From contig LLEY01000005.1 in the NCBI GenBank assembly GCA_001414485.1, forward strand, positions 186,001 to 250,000: DNA of 64,000 nt. The letters run 5' to 3'. Source of the stretch: Calycina herbarum (taxonomy: Eukaryota; Ascomycota; Leotiomycetes; Helotiales; Pezizellaceae). Below, piece by piece: positions 48,720 to 60,637 of this stretch. Made by a program: the position numbers and the translations under genes. The notes beneath the pieces are model-generated. The model saw only the letters and a list, made by a program, of their open reading frames with translations. It was not told the DNA's origin and did no database searches. Numbering within the stretch: the first letter of the stretch is position 1; the number at the start of each line of letters is the position of its first letter.

Positions 48720-51700
48720 TCAACTTAACCCGCTTGAAGGAAGCTGAGCTAGCCGAATTGCCGTGTTTCGCTTCAACTCTTTCTCCAGGTAGCTTTTGGC
48801 CAATCCAACGAACTCCGGGGGGTGAGGAGGCTTGTTGGTTACGAGAGAATCGAGCATGAGACGAATTTCGATGGACGATGAGAATGAAGGACAACTAGGC
48901 GTGATCCCAATATGGCGCAAACCACATGTGTAACAAGGCTGAGGACCTGACCGTGGCCGAGGTCCTGTATGGCCATTTGTTGCCCGACCGATTAACGCAT
49001 TTCCGTGTCTGTCAACGATTTGTGGGGGTTGACTTGGGAAGTACGCAGAGGGGTTTGGCCGTTGGCTTTGCATGTAGCCTCCCTGATATTGGCTTGGGGG
49101 TAGTATGGGTGGTTGGCCGAAGGAGGGCCTCTGGATGTGGGTTGGTTGGTACTGGTTGAGGGGGTTCGGCTGGCTTTGTGGCAAGAATGTTTCTCGTCGG
49201 CTTCCAAATCTATAAACACCGCGTGACGGGGCACCGTTGCTTGGGACATATGGGGCATTGGACGGGACGGATATGTGGGGAGGTTGCATGGTTGGGACGG
49301 GGCCGCGGGTCTTTCCACTCTTGGAGGGTTTGTCTCCAGGTTTGATCGAAGCTCGTTGTGATTCTGGCAATGCACTGGCGGTACTAGAATCGGCTGGGAA
49401 ATTGGGTTAGCAAAAGGACGAACATTTGTTTGCTTACTAGCAGAGCTAGAATTTGGCGGGACAGGTCGACCAGAAACTGAAGGTGCAGGGAGAAAAGTAC
49501 TTCGCCCTTGACTACTAGTCGAGCTTGATTGAGGGATAGGTCGATCCAAATTCGAAGGAACAAATGGAGGGAAAATGGGACGACCATGCTGCTGTGGACT
49601 ACTAGTCGCGTTTGGCTTCGAGAGCTTTCTCGCGGCACTGGTCGTCAATGGTAGAGGATTGCCCGACTTGTCAAGTCTGGGTTTTTTTGACTTATGCTGC
49701 ACACTTGCGGACTTTGCAAGCGGTGCGTCTGAGTTTTTGGGCGGGGTAGCCTTTAATTCTTCCACCTTTCTCTTTTTTTGCACTGCTGTAGGTGGTTTCC
49801 CTTTTTTGCTCGATTGAAGTATCAAGCCATTGGGCAACTTGGACTTTCTTGGGATTTTGGGGGGAGTAGCAGTAGAGACGGATGGTTTTGCTGGACTTCG
49901 ACGCTTCACAGATTTCGTACCTTTGGTTTTTGTCTCTATTTGAAGCTCTCGGAGATCAACCGAGTCGTCGCCCGAAGTTTCGTCGAGGTCAGATTCGGGT
50001 GCTTCTGGGTTCGGACCGAATTCTTGGTCACTTGGGACCCCTTGTGAGCGTCGCCGGCCAGGAGCATCGTCGTCGTCAGCACCATTCTTATCGCCGCCGT
50101 AAGTCACGGTCTATTTGGTTAGTAAGAGAAGCATTCCTGGAAAGAATGTCACCCACCTGTCGTGCTCGCTTTCCACGTCCAAAATCCTGCACGTTTTTCG
50201 CGGCTTCGCGCTGTGCTTCTTCTTCACGCTCTTTCAATATCTTCTCCCATACTGAGTCGCTCGGAGCAGCGTCGTTTGCATTAGCATCAGCATCGCCAAA
50301 GTCCTCTTCGAGTGTGCCTTTGTCTTGTGCCCATACTCGCGCAAGAGAGAAAGTTGAGCCTTTATTTTCGTCCTGGTCAGGGTCAACTTCATCCACCTGT
50401 GCTCGATCAAGAAGTTTGTCGACAGAAGCCGAGTCGTGGCGAATATCATCTTTATCATCCCCGTCAAAGAGAGCTTTAGTACCATGCTTCAAGATCGACT
50501 CCACATCAACAACTTCATCTTCCTCGCCCCCCATGGATTCGATGAGAGCGCCTAAAGCAATCTTCTTGCGACCGATTTGCATGATCTTTTCCTCTGCGCT
50601 GTCTTTTGTTACCAATTGGAAAACAAGAACTTTGTTCTTCTGGCCAATTCGATGCGCTCGGGAGATAGCCTGGATGTCTTGTTGGGGCTAATGGAAGTTA
50701 GCATATTACTAAAAAGAAAAGGAGTTATCTTACATTGAAGTCAGGGTCCTACAAATTCATTAGCTTGAGGTCTTATGGGCGAAGAATGTGTACATACCAT
50801 GATGATAACTGTGTCCGCTGTGGCTAAGTTTATGCCCACTCCTCCAGATCGGGTGGAAAGCATGAAAGCAAAAATGGACGAGTCTGGTGCATTGAACTCA
50901 TCAATACGCTTTTGCTTCTCCTGTGCCGAGATCGTACCATCCAAACGCTGGTAGGAGAGCTCCATCCCGCGAAGGAAATCTTCAACAAGATCGAGCTGAA
51001 GTAAGAACTGACTAAATAGAAGAACTCGGTGGCCACGCTCTTTCAATTTTGGCAGCATGATCTCCAAAAGCTGGAATTTGGAAGATGCGTCAATGAGATT
51101 CCGATGTAAAGCAGCATCGCTTAATCCGCGCTCTTCGATCGCAGAACTGTATGTAAATGGGTGGCAAAGACACTTCCGAAGTTGCATCAGAATGTTGTTT
51201 AAATTACCTCTCTCTTTTGGGCGCAGGCTAGTGGTATCCTGACCAAAGATCGACTTCATCAACTCGGCATTCTTAGCAATGATCATTTTGTAAAGTTTCT
51301 TCTGAACAACGCTCATGGAGACGGGAAGAATCATCTGTGACAGGGCAGGGAGATCCTTCAACACTTGAGCTTTGGTTCGTCTATTTCGAAATTTTAGCCA
51401 GGGAAAATAGCAAAGATAGAATGAAGGGGTGGTACCTTAGGAAGAATGGACGGATAAGGTTTTGAAGCTCGGGAAGGTTATGTTTTGTTATCTCTTCATA
51501 TTGCTCCTCCAAGTTGGCAGCATTGATGGTAGAGTCTAGGAAGGCAAGTAAATTAAACAATTCGCGCTTGTTGTTTTGCAATGGTGTACCTTTTGAACAA
51601 GTTAGCTGAGAATCTGAGGGGCACACAGAAGGCTGAACAAACCTGTCAAGAGAACTTGAAACGGTGTTTTGAGAGCAAGTAAGGCGGCGTACAGCAAGTT

Positions 51701-54700
51701 CTCATCGTTCTTGAGCCGCTGCCCCTCGTCAACGATCATACCAGCCCAGTTGATTTTCTTAAAGAAAGATCTACTTGAATCTTCAACCGGTCCCTCATAC
51801 GAGGTGACAACAACATGGGCTCTCATGTCGGAGCTGCCATTTGGATAGAGTTCATATTCCATGGCCATGTCTCGAGCTGCCCGCCCACCGTAGAAGGTTA
51901 CGACGCGAAGGCTTGGTGCCCACTTTTTGATTTCTCTTCTCCAATTCGGACAGGTAGAATTAGGTGTGACAATGAGAAAAGGGAAACACTGGCAAAAATC
52001 AATTAGTTTATTTCGAGTGAAGGGGTGATTATTACGTACCTTGGCATTTTCTTTTACCAGAGCAGCAATCAATCCAATCACCTGAATAGTCTTTCCCAAT
52101 CCCATTTCATCGGCAAGGATGACATTCTTCTTTTGGTGAAATTTGTAAAGCATCCAATTCATACCTTCCATTTGGTAAGGCATCAATTGTCCTCCAACAA
52201 GCGAAGCTGGCTGCTTCTTCTCGTTCACCTTGAATGGTCGGGCGCGGAAGGCATCAACACTTTTTTTCATCACCGACGGAGCGGGACGAGTAAAGTAGAC
52301 TCCCACCACATACTCGTTGTATGCAGCCACAAAGCAGCTCCAGCGTTCCTCGTCATCTGGCTTAGGCGGTTCTTCCCAGACAGCCTCTTCATAACCAAGA
52401 CCTTGGAACTTGACTAAAACCCGCTCAACATTGTCGATCCGGGCTTTATCAGCTGCCTCTGATTTAGGAGAGAAATCGTCATCATATTCAACATCAAAGA
52501 CGATTTCCATGCGGAGAAAATCTTCTGGGATAGCTTCTTCCTTTGTCCACTTGGGGGTTTCGTTAATGCCCTCGTCGCGGTTTGCAAAAGCTTTCCGCAT
52601 GACGGCAACGGTCACACCCCAGACCCAGCTGCCAGGCATCCAAATGCAACGGAGATATGACTTCTCTTCCCATTTCACTAGATACTCCTTTTCATCCTCC
52701 TCGTAATCATTAATTGTTTGCCCCGGGGTGTAGTTCTTGCGATTGGCAGGTCGCCAGGCGACGAGACCCGTAATTTTAGTAGGATACTCACGGCAGTCAG
52801 TGCATTGCCAGTCTCTGAATTCCTTGCGACGAGCCTCACGGAGCGCATCGATATCTTCTTCTCCAGATTTTCCCTTCTTAACTTTGCGACTAGGGTCGAT
52901 ATGCTCGAAATGATATCCACGTTGGCATTTCGTGCAGCGAAACAAGAGATTGCTGGCATTGTTGACAAGATCAGCCGAAACTTCGGTGATAGGATCATCT
53001 CCGCCATTTTCTTCTCTGATCTTCTCCTCTTGCTTCGCGGTCTTCTTGGCGGAAAATGCTTTGCAACCAAGGCCTGGTTTTTTGCATGTTTGACAGACAT
53101 CCAGACGAGGGGCGGATGGATCATCTTTTCTTACTAAACCAATACACCGACGACACTGCATCACGAAATTCTCGTGGCCAATTTTGGTGACTATGGGTTT
53201 TCGGCCGCTTCTGTAGCCCAAACAGTTCTTGTGTATCGACGAGGAGCAGCCTTGGCAGTGAATCAATAAGCCTTTGGCAATACTGTTTCCATCAATAGAA
53301 CACACATCGCATCGGTGGTTGTGGAAAAGTTTGAAAGGGGAATTTTTCGCAATTGGCTGGTAGATCTCGCGGATACTAATGGCCTTAGGGGTATTGGTTT
53401 TGGCGACTTCATCTGCATATACTTCCTCGTCCAGGTCCTTCTCTCGCATGTTTTTGCTGACTCTCTCACGGCCAGATCTCCGAGTAGGCTGCTCTCGTTG
53501 CTCAGACTCCGAGCTTTCGTCAGCCATAAACTGGCGACGGCCAGGTCGCTTGCCATTAGACTTGAGGGGCTTGAGGGGTGCAGCTTTGGCCTTGAATCTT
53601 GTGGCTCTTCTTTTGGGCTCCTCGCTGACATCGGAATTATCGCTCGCCTCCGGGACATCACGAGATAATTCGTCGTCCTCCTCATCGTCTTGGTCTCTGG
53701 GGATGGCGGAACGAGTGACACGACCAGAAGCACGTGTACCTTTGGATGATTCGCCAGTTGATCGGGCTCCTCGTCGTGTTCTTGTATGGGTTGCGATGTT
53801 TAAGCCATCATCTGATTCATCATCATCGTCGTCTGGGTTTGCTTGAGATGTATGACGGCTGCTGCGACTGCTATTTACTCGACTGCTTTGCCGTGTGGCA
53901 TTGCCAGCCAACCGTGAAACAGCGCCCTTATCGAGGCGGCGCTTTTTAGGTCCTTGTTGGTCGTCCTCGTCCTCAGAATCAAGCTGCATCTTGGATATGT
54001 CGACAAAACCGTTGCTGGAGGTCTTGCCGCGAGCTCGCTTGGGTCGAGTGTTGATGGGTTCTCCGCTGTCCTCTGATGAAGACTTCATATGCTTATCGTT
54101 GAAAAGGCCCAGTGCGTTCTGGCCGTTTCGGATCTTCAACAGCTTGTCCGAGGGGACCTGGGGATCAAATTAGCTTCAGCTTGTTGAGAAACATGACGTG
54201 GTTGTTTGTGGTGATAGCTTGAGAAGGAAAGTGAAGCTGAAGATGTTGAATTTGTGCAACCGTAAGAGACGCACTTGGAAACACCAAACGGAAAGAAGGC
54301 TCAATCGTGCTTCCGTTGCAATAATGCCATCGGCATCAAATATTGAGTTCAAACAGAGGGTTGGAAGGAAGGTGAGTTGTGGGAGGTGCGATGGGGAAGA
54401 GAGAATTTTTAAGTTTGAAAGGTAAAAGGGATGAGAACTTTGAAGATTTCCAAGTCACGGGTTCCGCTAGACCAGCGCTAGCAGTCTAAGCGAAAGTGAG
54501 CCTCGTTGGTGAGGCCCAATAAAGGGCATCTAGACCTTTGCCCTAACAACCTTGCAGCCTGTCTTGGACAGAAAGTAAAACAAACCAACTGCAAGGTCAT
54601 ATATAGCCTCGCTTGAGATAATTTTAGAGTTTATAAGAAATAACAGCTCCAGGACTAACCCAAATCCAGGGAAAGAGTGAATGAAGGCAGTAATCAAGCT

Positions 54701-55093
54701 TGCTTAAGACATCAGAACTGAGAGAGATGGACCACTTACAATTGCTTTCCTCCCGTCTTCATACTCGATCTTGTATTCAGTTTGCCCATTGTCTCCCTCA
54801 AGTTCTTCCAACACCGATTCAACAGTTGTGTCACCTCGATATTTTTGATATTCCCAAGGCCTAGCAGGTGGTGCTACCATGACTGCGATCTGACTGCTCT
54901 GACTGTCTACTGAGTCTGACTTGCGCGCGCGATTCTCGGCTTCCTTTCGTGGCGACTCTCGAAATCTATGTGACAATACCGACTGGGGCTGGGAAGGCTC
55001 TCTCTCCGCGCTGCCTCTCCCTGGTGTATGGTTCAATTCGTCTTCCGACTCTTCCGAGTCTGGCACGGTCGCAGCGGTGGTACGGGTACGCAT
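48720..55093 (-). CDS. Mit1/CHD-like chromatin remodelling ATPase (1,815 aa)
   Basis: Ten exons: 55093-54740, 54157-52040, 51988-51643, 51589-51436, 51380-50798, 50748-50734 (15 nt), 50687-50157, 50110-49438 and 49393-48720 by GT/AG junctions, with 51989-52039 an in-frame intron; total 5,448 nt counting nine coding segments. Order: acidic N-terminus with a Tudor/chromo-like strand region split by intron 1 (EYKIEYEDGRKAI/VPSDKLL), basic-acidic linker, PHD-like Cys/His fingers near residues 400-575, chromodomain-like region (EYLVKWEEKSYLRCIW) near 608, SNF2 ATPase with DEMGLGKT near 811, DEGQRLKN as motif II, TPLQNNKRELFNLLAFLD, and a helicase C lobe (STRSGGVGINL, ISRAHRIGQ). A C-terminal CYTCGLRHIGITPSCPSF knuckle follows. 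This matches fungal Mit1, the Mi-2-like subunit of SHREC that positions nucleosomes in heterochromatin. Function is inferred from layout. Confidence 0.87.
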
Positions 55094-56069
55094 ATTGTCG
55101 ATCTGTATCTATCTTGGATCTGGGTCTCTCGTTGATTAGGATTCGGAGGAATCTCCAACGCTCTAAAAGTGAAAGCCTGCCCGAAGATACGTTAGCATTA
55201 TTTTTCAGTGCGAGATTAGATAGCCACCCACCTTTCTATCAGACAAGAAACTTTGCGCTCTTCGCTGGCATGTTTTGTCGCCGATGGATGGTCAAGTAAA
55301 CGGCTTTATCGATGGCTGAGAGAAGGACGCGCTGAACAGAAACGCCAGTATAGCAGGGAATCAACCTGCAATACAGGCTAGATATACAAGTGGCAAGCCA
55401 GTATGGAAATGGTGCCTTGTGCAGTGCGTCTCGAAATTTTGGTGAAGTGGTTGTGTTGACAATCGGAGGGAGGGTCTGGCTACTAGTACACTTAACGCGA
55501 TAATTCGCGCTGAAAGACGCTAAGATCTCGGCGGTTCGGCAGCCGATAATGGGGCTTATCTTATTAGTGCCTGACTTATAAGGCTTTTGTAAGTTTTTAT
55601 AACATTGAATGCCGAGTAAGATAAAATAGAGGCAATGAGAAAGTGAACCAACATAGGTTTAGCTGATTTGAAGAAAAAGAGTCTCTGCTATCAAAAATAA
55701 CCGAGGCGGTGGAATTGGAAGAAAGGGACAAGATTGTGTAATAGCACAACAAAACACCAAAATACCTCGGTATGCAAAGTCCAAGGATAGGCAGTAAGTA
55801 TCTTACTCGTACTCCAAGTTGAGACACGGCAAACCTTCCAAAGTTCCAGAAGGACCTGCACCTGCATAGTTGTAGACTTGGTGGACCTGAGTGAGGCGTG
55901 GGCGGCGTGGGGCTTTGCGGAGCCGAAGATCCTGGCCGGGCCCCTTGACTTGAGCTGGAGAACATTTTATTTTCCAATATTATCTCCTTCATGAACACCC
56001 TCTTTTGAACGCTTTCCTTCTTCCCTCGGCGACCAATTTCCGACTCGATTTTTACTTTTAATTCATGCG
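55094..56069. other. Divergent intergenic region
   Basis: About 1 kb between the remodeller start and the methyltransferase start, serving both promoters. No gene recognised; short frames near 55,600-56,130 (-) overlap the methyltransferase start and begin at non-ATG codons or lack any family. Confidence 0.55.
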
Positions 56070-56073
56070 ATGA
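56065..56073 (+). promoter_or_regulatory. Minimal uORF overlapping the methyltransferase start codon
   Basis: ATGCGATGA encodes Met-Arg-stop, and its stop codon shares ATGA with the main ATG at 56,070. Such a start-stop could lower initiation or work by reinitiation; that effect is inferred. Confidence 0.45.
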
Positions 56074-58121
56074 CAAGCATTGTCCTAACACGCCATATTG
56101 GGTATTTGAGAACAATTCTGCCTGCATCACGCCTATCTTATCACGCTGGGAAAGCTGCTTCGGTCAACACAGCCATCGCTCGCGGCATTCGAAAATCCAA
56201 AGGACTTGCCCTTCGAGGAAGCCCATTCAAAGAGCGCAAACCAGACGACCCGCGCCAGCAGTACATTGAACGAAATGGTCTAGTTTCACGAGACGCGGAA
56301 TCCGGCCGAAGGACTCAGGAGGACAGGCCCAAGGCCAAAAATAGAGATGGAGGCAGAGACTTCATTAGAGATAGAGACGCCACCGATGATAGGTCAACAG
56401 CCAAAGAGATGAAAATACGTCGTGGAATAAAGCTAGTAAAGACGGATCAGGAGCTGGCGCGAAAGAAGCCCGATCCAGCAGGCCATGCGAGTAAAGGTCG
56501 ATTTGCATATGGAAAACAAGGCGGTCCACGGACACCATTCGATGATGAACGAAACTCAGGCTCATTGGCAAGACAAGCAGGGAGAAGAACCTTCGAAAGC
56601 AAAGATACCCCAAATTTCAACCCAAGACATCCTCACCACTTCCACAACCCTCCTCCTCGCGAGTCCCTTCCAGAATCATACGGAGAGAGACGTCGAAATG
56701 CTTCCAGCCCCAGGTCTTCATCGTCGACCAGAGATTCAACTTACCAGAAGAGGCAGTGGGAGCTAAGGCCAATGGAAATAGCTGAGGGACGGGGCCGCTT
56801 CAAGTCGGGCAGAAACTCGTCAACAACAGAGAGTGGAGATCCATCTCACATAAGGAGGACATGGGGTCCAAAGGGAATGTCGGAATTGACTGAGGGACTG
56901 GACCGGGACGACGCAGCGCCCCGTGATGTTGGAGGTAGGCCCTACAAGCAAAATAACCCGGAGGCACGAAGTGGAAGCGATCGAAGGGATTCTGGAAGAA
57001 TCGCGGACAACGATAATTCTGCAGAAACCGAAAATCGGTTCTCAATGACTCGTCGCGAGAAACCTCCAACAACTCCACGGATCGCCAAGATTGACCCTCG
57101 AATTCCACTTTCTATACCATACACAACACCAGCATCTGAGTTCTTGTACGGTACTTCAGTCGTAGAAGCAGCCTTGACTTCAACAAGAATACCAAGAAGG
57201 CAGCTCTATAAGTTATACATTTACACGGGCGAAAACCGGGAACGTTCCAGCTCGGATCGTGATGTTGATCTTGAGGCGCTGGCAAGATCGAACGGTGTCA
57301 AAGTATCTCGAGTAAGTGGCGATGGATTGAGGCTTATGGATAAGATGAGCGGAGGACGACCTCACAATGGTTATATTCTGGAGGCATCGCCACTTCCAAG
57401 GTTGCCTATCACAAGTCTGGGCTCAGTCGTGGATGAAGATGGCCGAAGAGGGTTCAATGTCACGGTCGATGTCCAGTCACGGGAAGATGCTGCAGTCAAC
57501 GGCACAGCCGATTTCATCAACCTTCCAAGAGCACGGTCCGGACGAAAGCCCATGGTTCTCTTGCTAGATAGCATTCAAGATCCTGGAAATCTCGGAGGCA
57601 TTATTCGTACGGCATCATTCCTCGGTGCTAGTGCTGTTGCGATATCAACTCGCAATAGCGCTTCTTTCACCCCCGTTGTTCTCAAAGCATCTGCAGGTGC
57701 TTCTGAAAACATCACTTTATTTTCGATAAGCAAACCCGAAGCTTTCGTCCAGGAATCTCGTGAAGCAGGATGGAAAATCTATGCTGCTGTGGCACCTTCC
57801 GCTGGAAAGGATGCCCAGAGATCCGGGAAATCAATCTCTACTGACGAGTTGGACGACCCTCTTGTCCACGATCCTTGCGTTCTCATGTTAGGTGGAGAAG
57901 GAGATGGTCTCCGAATGAACCTAAGACGGAAAGCCGATGTCAAGATTTACATCCCAGGTCGTGCTCAAAAGTCCATGGTTGATAGTTTGAACGTCAGTGT
58001 CGCAGCGGGGATTCTTACCAATTCCTTCCTAGGCCAGAGCAGAAAAAGTATCACACCTCTAGTTGACGAGGCAGAGGTTACCGAAAAAGCGAGCGAGAAG
58101 AGCTCGAATGATTTGTTTTAA
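56070..58121 (+). CDS. mrm1: MRM1-like mitochondrial rRNA 2'-O-ribose methyltransferase (683 aa)
   Basis: Single exon. The N-terminus is basic and Ser/Ala-rich (LTRHIGYLRTILPASRLSYH), as in mitochondrial targeting. A long disordered charged region runs to about residue 350. The SpoU substrate-binding domain starts at FLYGTSVVEAAL (about 357). The SPOUT catalytic domain shows all three motifs: LLLDSIQDPGNLGGIIRTA near 493, LMLGGEGDGLR near 605 and VDSLNVSVAAGI near 636, which form the knotted S-adenosylmethionine pocket. Yeast Mrm1 methylates one guanosine of the large mitochondrial rRNA; the same role is expected here. The protein is longer than the yeast one because of the linker, as is common in filamentous fungi. 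It is transcribed away from the Mit1-like gene. Confidence 0.9.
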   Translation: MTSIVLTRHIGYLRTILPASRLSYHAGKAASVNTAIARGIRKSKGLALRGSPFKERKPDDPRQQYIERNGLVSRDAESGRRTQEDRPKAKNRDGGRDFIRDRDATDDRSTAKEMKIRRGIKLVKTDQELARKKPDPAGHASKGRFAYGKQGGPRTPFDDERNSGSLARQAGRRTFESKDTPNFNPRHPHHFHNPPPRESLPESYGERRRNASSPRSSSSTRDSTYQKRQWELRPMEIAEGRGRFKSGRNSSTTESGDPSHIRRTWGPKGMSELTEGLDRDDAAPRDVGGRPYKQNNPEARSGSDRRDSGRIADNDNSAETENRFSMTRREKPPTTPRIAKIDPRIPLSIPYTTPASEFLYGTSVVEAALTSTRIPRRQLYKLYIYTGENRERSSSDRDVDLEALARSNGVKVSRVSGDGLRLMDKMSGGRPHNGYILEASPLPRLPITSLGSVVDEDGRRGFNVTVDVQSREDAAVNGTADFINLPRARSGRKPMVLLLDSIQDPGNLGGIIRTASFLGASAVAISTRNSASFTPVVLKASAGASENITLFSISKPEAFVQESREAGWKIYAAVAPSAGKDAQRSGKSISTDELDDPLVHDPCVLMLGGEGDGLRMNLRRKADVKIYIPGRAQKSMVDSLNVSVAAGILTNSFLGQSRKSITPLVDEAEVTEKASEKSSNDLF

Positions 58122-59394
58122 GTACTGTATAACACCATCACCCCTGCCATCGAGCAATCTGTATGAATACCATATGTATAAAAATGTAGAAAGAGAAGGG
58201 GAGACATATACACTGAATAGTCTTCGGGCTTTCGAATTAATGATACAATTTGCTGCCTACGTGCAGCTTTACCTACCTAGCCCCCATTTACTCTGTGTTG
58301 AATAATATGTTCCATAAAACTTTTTACTATGTGTAAGCTCATTTCTCCTTCTTATCTACTGGGTGTAGTATTTCCTGAACGTCCTTCAGCTCGTCACCAC
58401 TTTTTGGTGCACTTTTAGCACCAAAACCAAGCGATAACTACCCATACACCTACTTTTATCCTTATAATTAATTAACAACCACACATAAAATGGCCAAAAA
58501 ACACCGGAGATCCAAAGGTCGCTAAGCCCCTAAGCGAAAGACTTCTCGCTGTGAGGCCCCTGTCTAGCAGCGTACTATTATTATTAGGAGAAGTAAACAG
58601 AATACCAATAAGCAAGAGTTAAGAAAGACTCTTCAGAAGATAGTAGATCATAGTAGGGATAATGATTTCCGTGGATAGAGTTTTCATTTCTATTACTTTT
58701 CATATAATAATACTTAATTTTACATAATATGCATGTAGTAGGAGTGAAAAGGAGGTGAGTTCAAGCGAGAAAATAAGCTGAAAATTAGCTGAGGAAGCTC
58801 AGAAAATACTACGCCTAGTAAGTAATGTTTATTTAATTTGATTATTCTATAAAGTTTAAAACACTTGGGTTAATTAAATAAGTTTGGAAAGCTTTAGAAG
58901 TATAGAGTATAGATTTTTATCTAAGTAATATTTATTTAATTTGATTACTCTTTGAATTTTAGAATACTTCAATTAGCCGAATAGAGTATAGAGATTTGAA
59001 GTTTCTCTAAACAAAACTGGTCACTGTTATAATTAGTGAATAAAGCATATCAGATCTTATTATTAGTAGTATGAAAGATTTTCGTTAACATATTGAATCC
59101 CAGTAGTTAAACATTCTAGAGAAAACTTAAAAAATAAACTAGAACACAGGTTGGAGAATTCTTTGTTCCTAAAGAAGATGGTTCCCATTCACACGTGATA
59201 TTCCAGTATTTTAGTTTAAGCACTGGTGGTAACCCACCCAACCCACCCCCTAAGCAACCCCTGAAACAACCGAACCAACCAGAACGCTTTATCTCTTGAA
59301 GCAGCCATACCCACAGCATTTCTGCCATCATTTGCCTCAATTTCAAACATTGCTGCCCGCTCAATAATCATCGCATACCTTGCATACAATCATC
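58122..59394. other. Intergenic region with hairpin and AT-rich repeat copy
   Basis: A perfect inverted repeat, TTTTGGTGC with GCACCAAAA, stands at 58,402-58,426 (7-nt loop). 58,500-58,580 has a short GC-richer stretch resembling part of intron 1 of the Mit1-like gene. 58,680-59,100 is AT-rich and holds a reverse copy of the repeat that also flanks the pogo element at 60.6 kb. No gene seen. Confidence 0.55.
58820..58995 (-). repeat. AT-rich dispersed repeat R, copy 1 (reverse, partly duplicated)
   Basis: Reverse complement of the sequences at about 60,505-60,635 and 62,545-62,670. Shared words include AAATTAAATAAATATTACTTAG and TTGAAGTATTCTAAAATTC-like stretches with CTATACTCTATAC. A second half-copy lies at 58,820-58,880. 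Confidence 0.65.
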
Positions 59395-60055
59395 ATGGCA
59401 TCTGCAGCCTCTAAGAACAACGGTGAAGAGGATTTGACTCTCTTAGTATGCTTATCCCCAAACCACACGGAGTTTCAATACTAACTATTACAATTAGATT
59501 GGCACCATCATTCCCGAATACAATGATCCGAATTCCACCACCAGCCAAACTGATGCCATCGTTGCTGTCCTGCAACCACACTGCCCCAACATGATGAAAC
59601 AAAAGGAATGGGATCACTTTGTCAGAATCACCAACGAGGCAAGAGAGGCACTTGTACCAAACGAAACCCGCACCCAAGCACTCTCAGCGGTCACCATCGC
59701 AACAGTCTTGCAACTCACTGAGGCACGACTTAAAAGCGAGGGTTTCAATCTTTTTGGCAAGTTGGCCCGTGGTGTTCGCCGCCCAAAGCGAAACAACTGG
59801 GCCCAAGATGACAGACCCTCCTTCACCAAACCCGCAACACCCGCTGGCTACACGGACACGGAGTATAAGAATGCCTGGAAGAGAGTTCGGGAGAAGTATT
59901 ATTGTTGGTCAAAACACCCCCACGCATCCTCCAAGCGCCTGGAACAAGGCCTTGCAAGTGGCGATGTCTACAATGATGTCGTCAAGACTCTCAAGAGGAG
60001 ACATGGCAGCAGAAATGCAGGAGCAAATGCAGCAACAGGAGAAGACGACAATTAG
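59395..60055 (+). CDS. Hypothetical protein (202 aa)
   Basis: Two exons, 59395-59445 and 59498-60055. The 52-nt intron has a GTATGC donor, a CTAAC branch and an AATTAG acceptor; the spliced frame reads MASAASKNNGEEDLTLL then IGTIIPEYNDPN. The product is soluble, without signal peptide or TM segment. It has a basic middle (KLARGVRRPKRNN), an aromatic-basic helix-like stretch (NAWKRVREKYYCWSKH) and a charged C-terminus ending GEDDN. I recognise no domain. GC-normal codon use across 660 bp and a clean intron argue that it is real. It sits between AT-rich repeat-bearing segments, the setting of lineage-specific genes. Confidence 0.68.
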
Positions 60056-60504
60056 GATGGCTATGGCAATCTTTCCTCGGGGAGAATGGCAACGGTTACA
60101 ATACAGTTATGTTTACCAGGGAGGGACTCTTTCAAATGTTACTCTGGGAAGCAGAAAAGATTGCATCATCTGGCAGATAGCTCTGTTTTTTACACCACTG
60201 CGATTTTGAGGGATGGAGGATCACGATCACCAACACATAGCGGAGGCGTTCTTCTTTTATTTACCAGTGTGGATTGTTTCGGGACATGTTTTGTGTCATG
60301 CTCATACACTGGCATTCCGTCTTCAATCAATTGGAATTCTTGATAATAAGAGGTTATGAAAATCAAGATAATGAAGTAATGTTTCCAACGTAATGTTTAG
60401 CATAAATAAAAGTGATTCAGAGTGAAGAAAAGTGTAGGAGAAATGAGCTGATACAGACTATAATATTATCTTGAGAGTTCTAAGTTTAGTAAGTAAAAGC
60501 TTTA

Positions 60505-60635
60505 TAAGATATATAGACCTTTTACTTTGTCCAGCTAACTAAAGTATTCTAACCTTTCTAGAATAATTATATTAAATAAATATTACTTAGATAAGAACCT
60601 AGACTCTTTATACTCAAAGCTTTCTAAACTTTATT
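60505..60635 (+). repeat. AT-rich dispersed repeat R, copy 2
   Basis: About 130 bp ending AAGCTTTCTAAACTTTATTT just before the pogo element at 60,638. A related copy in the same orientation starts about 50 bp after that element, so the element lies between two R copies. Confidence 0.65.
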
Positions 60636-60637
60636 TA

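Noticed and set aside
49384..49638. Separate 84-aa minus-strand protein
   Set aside because: A shadow frame inside remodeller exons 49,438-50,110 and 48,720-49,393 and their intron.
54466..54520. tRNA-like gene in remodeller intron 1
   Set aside because: A-box-like words occur on the minus strand, but no cloverleaf with a proper T-arm can be drawn.
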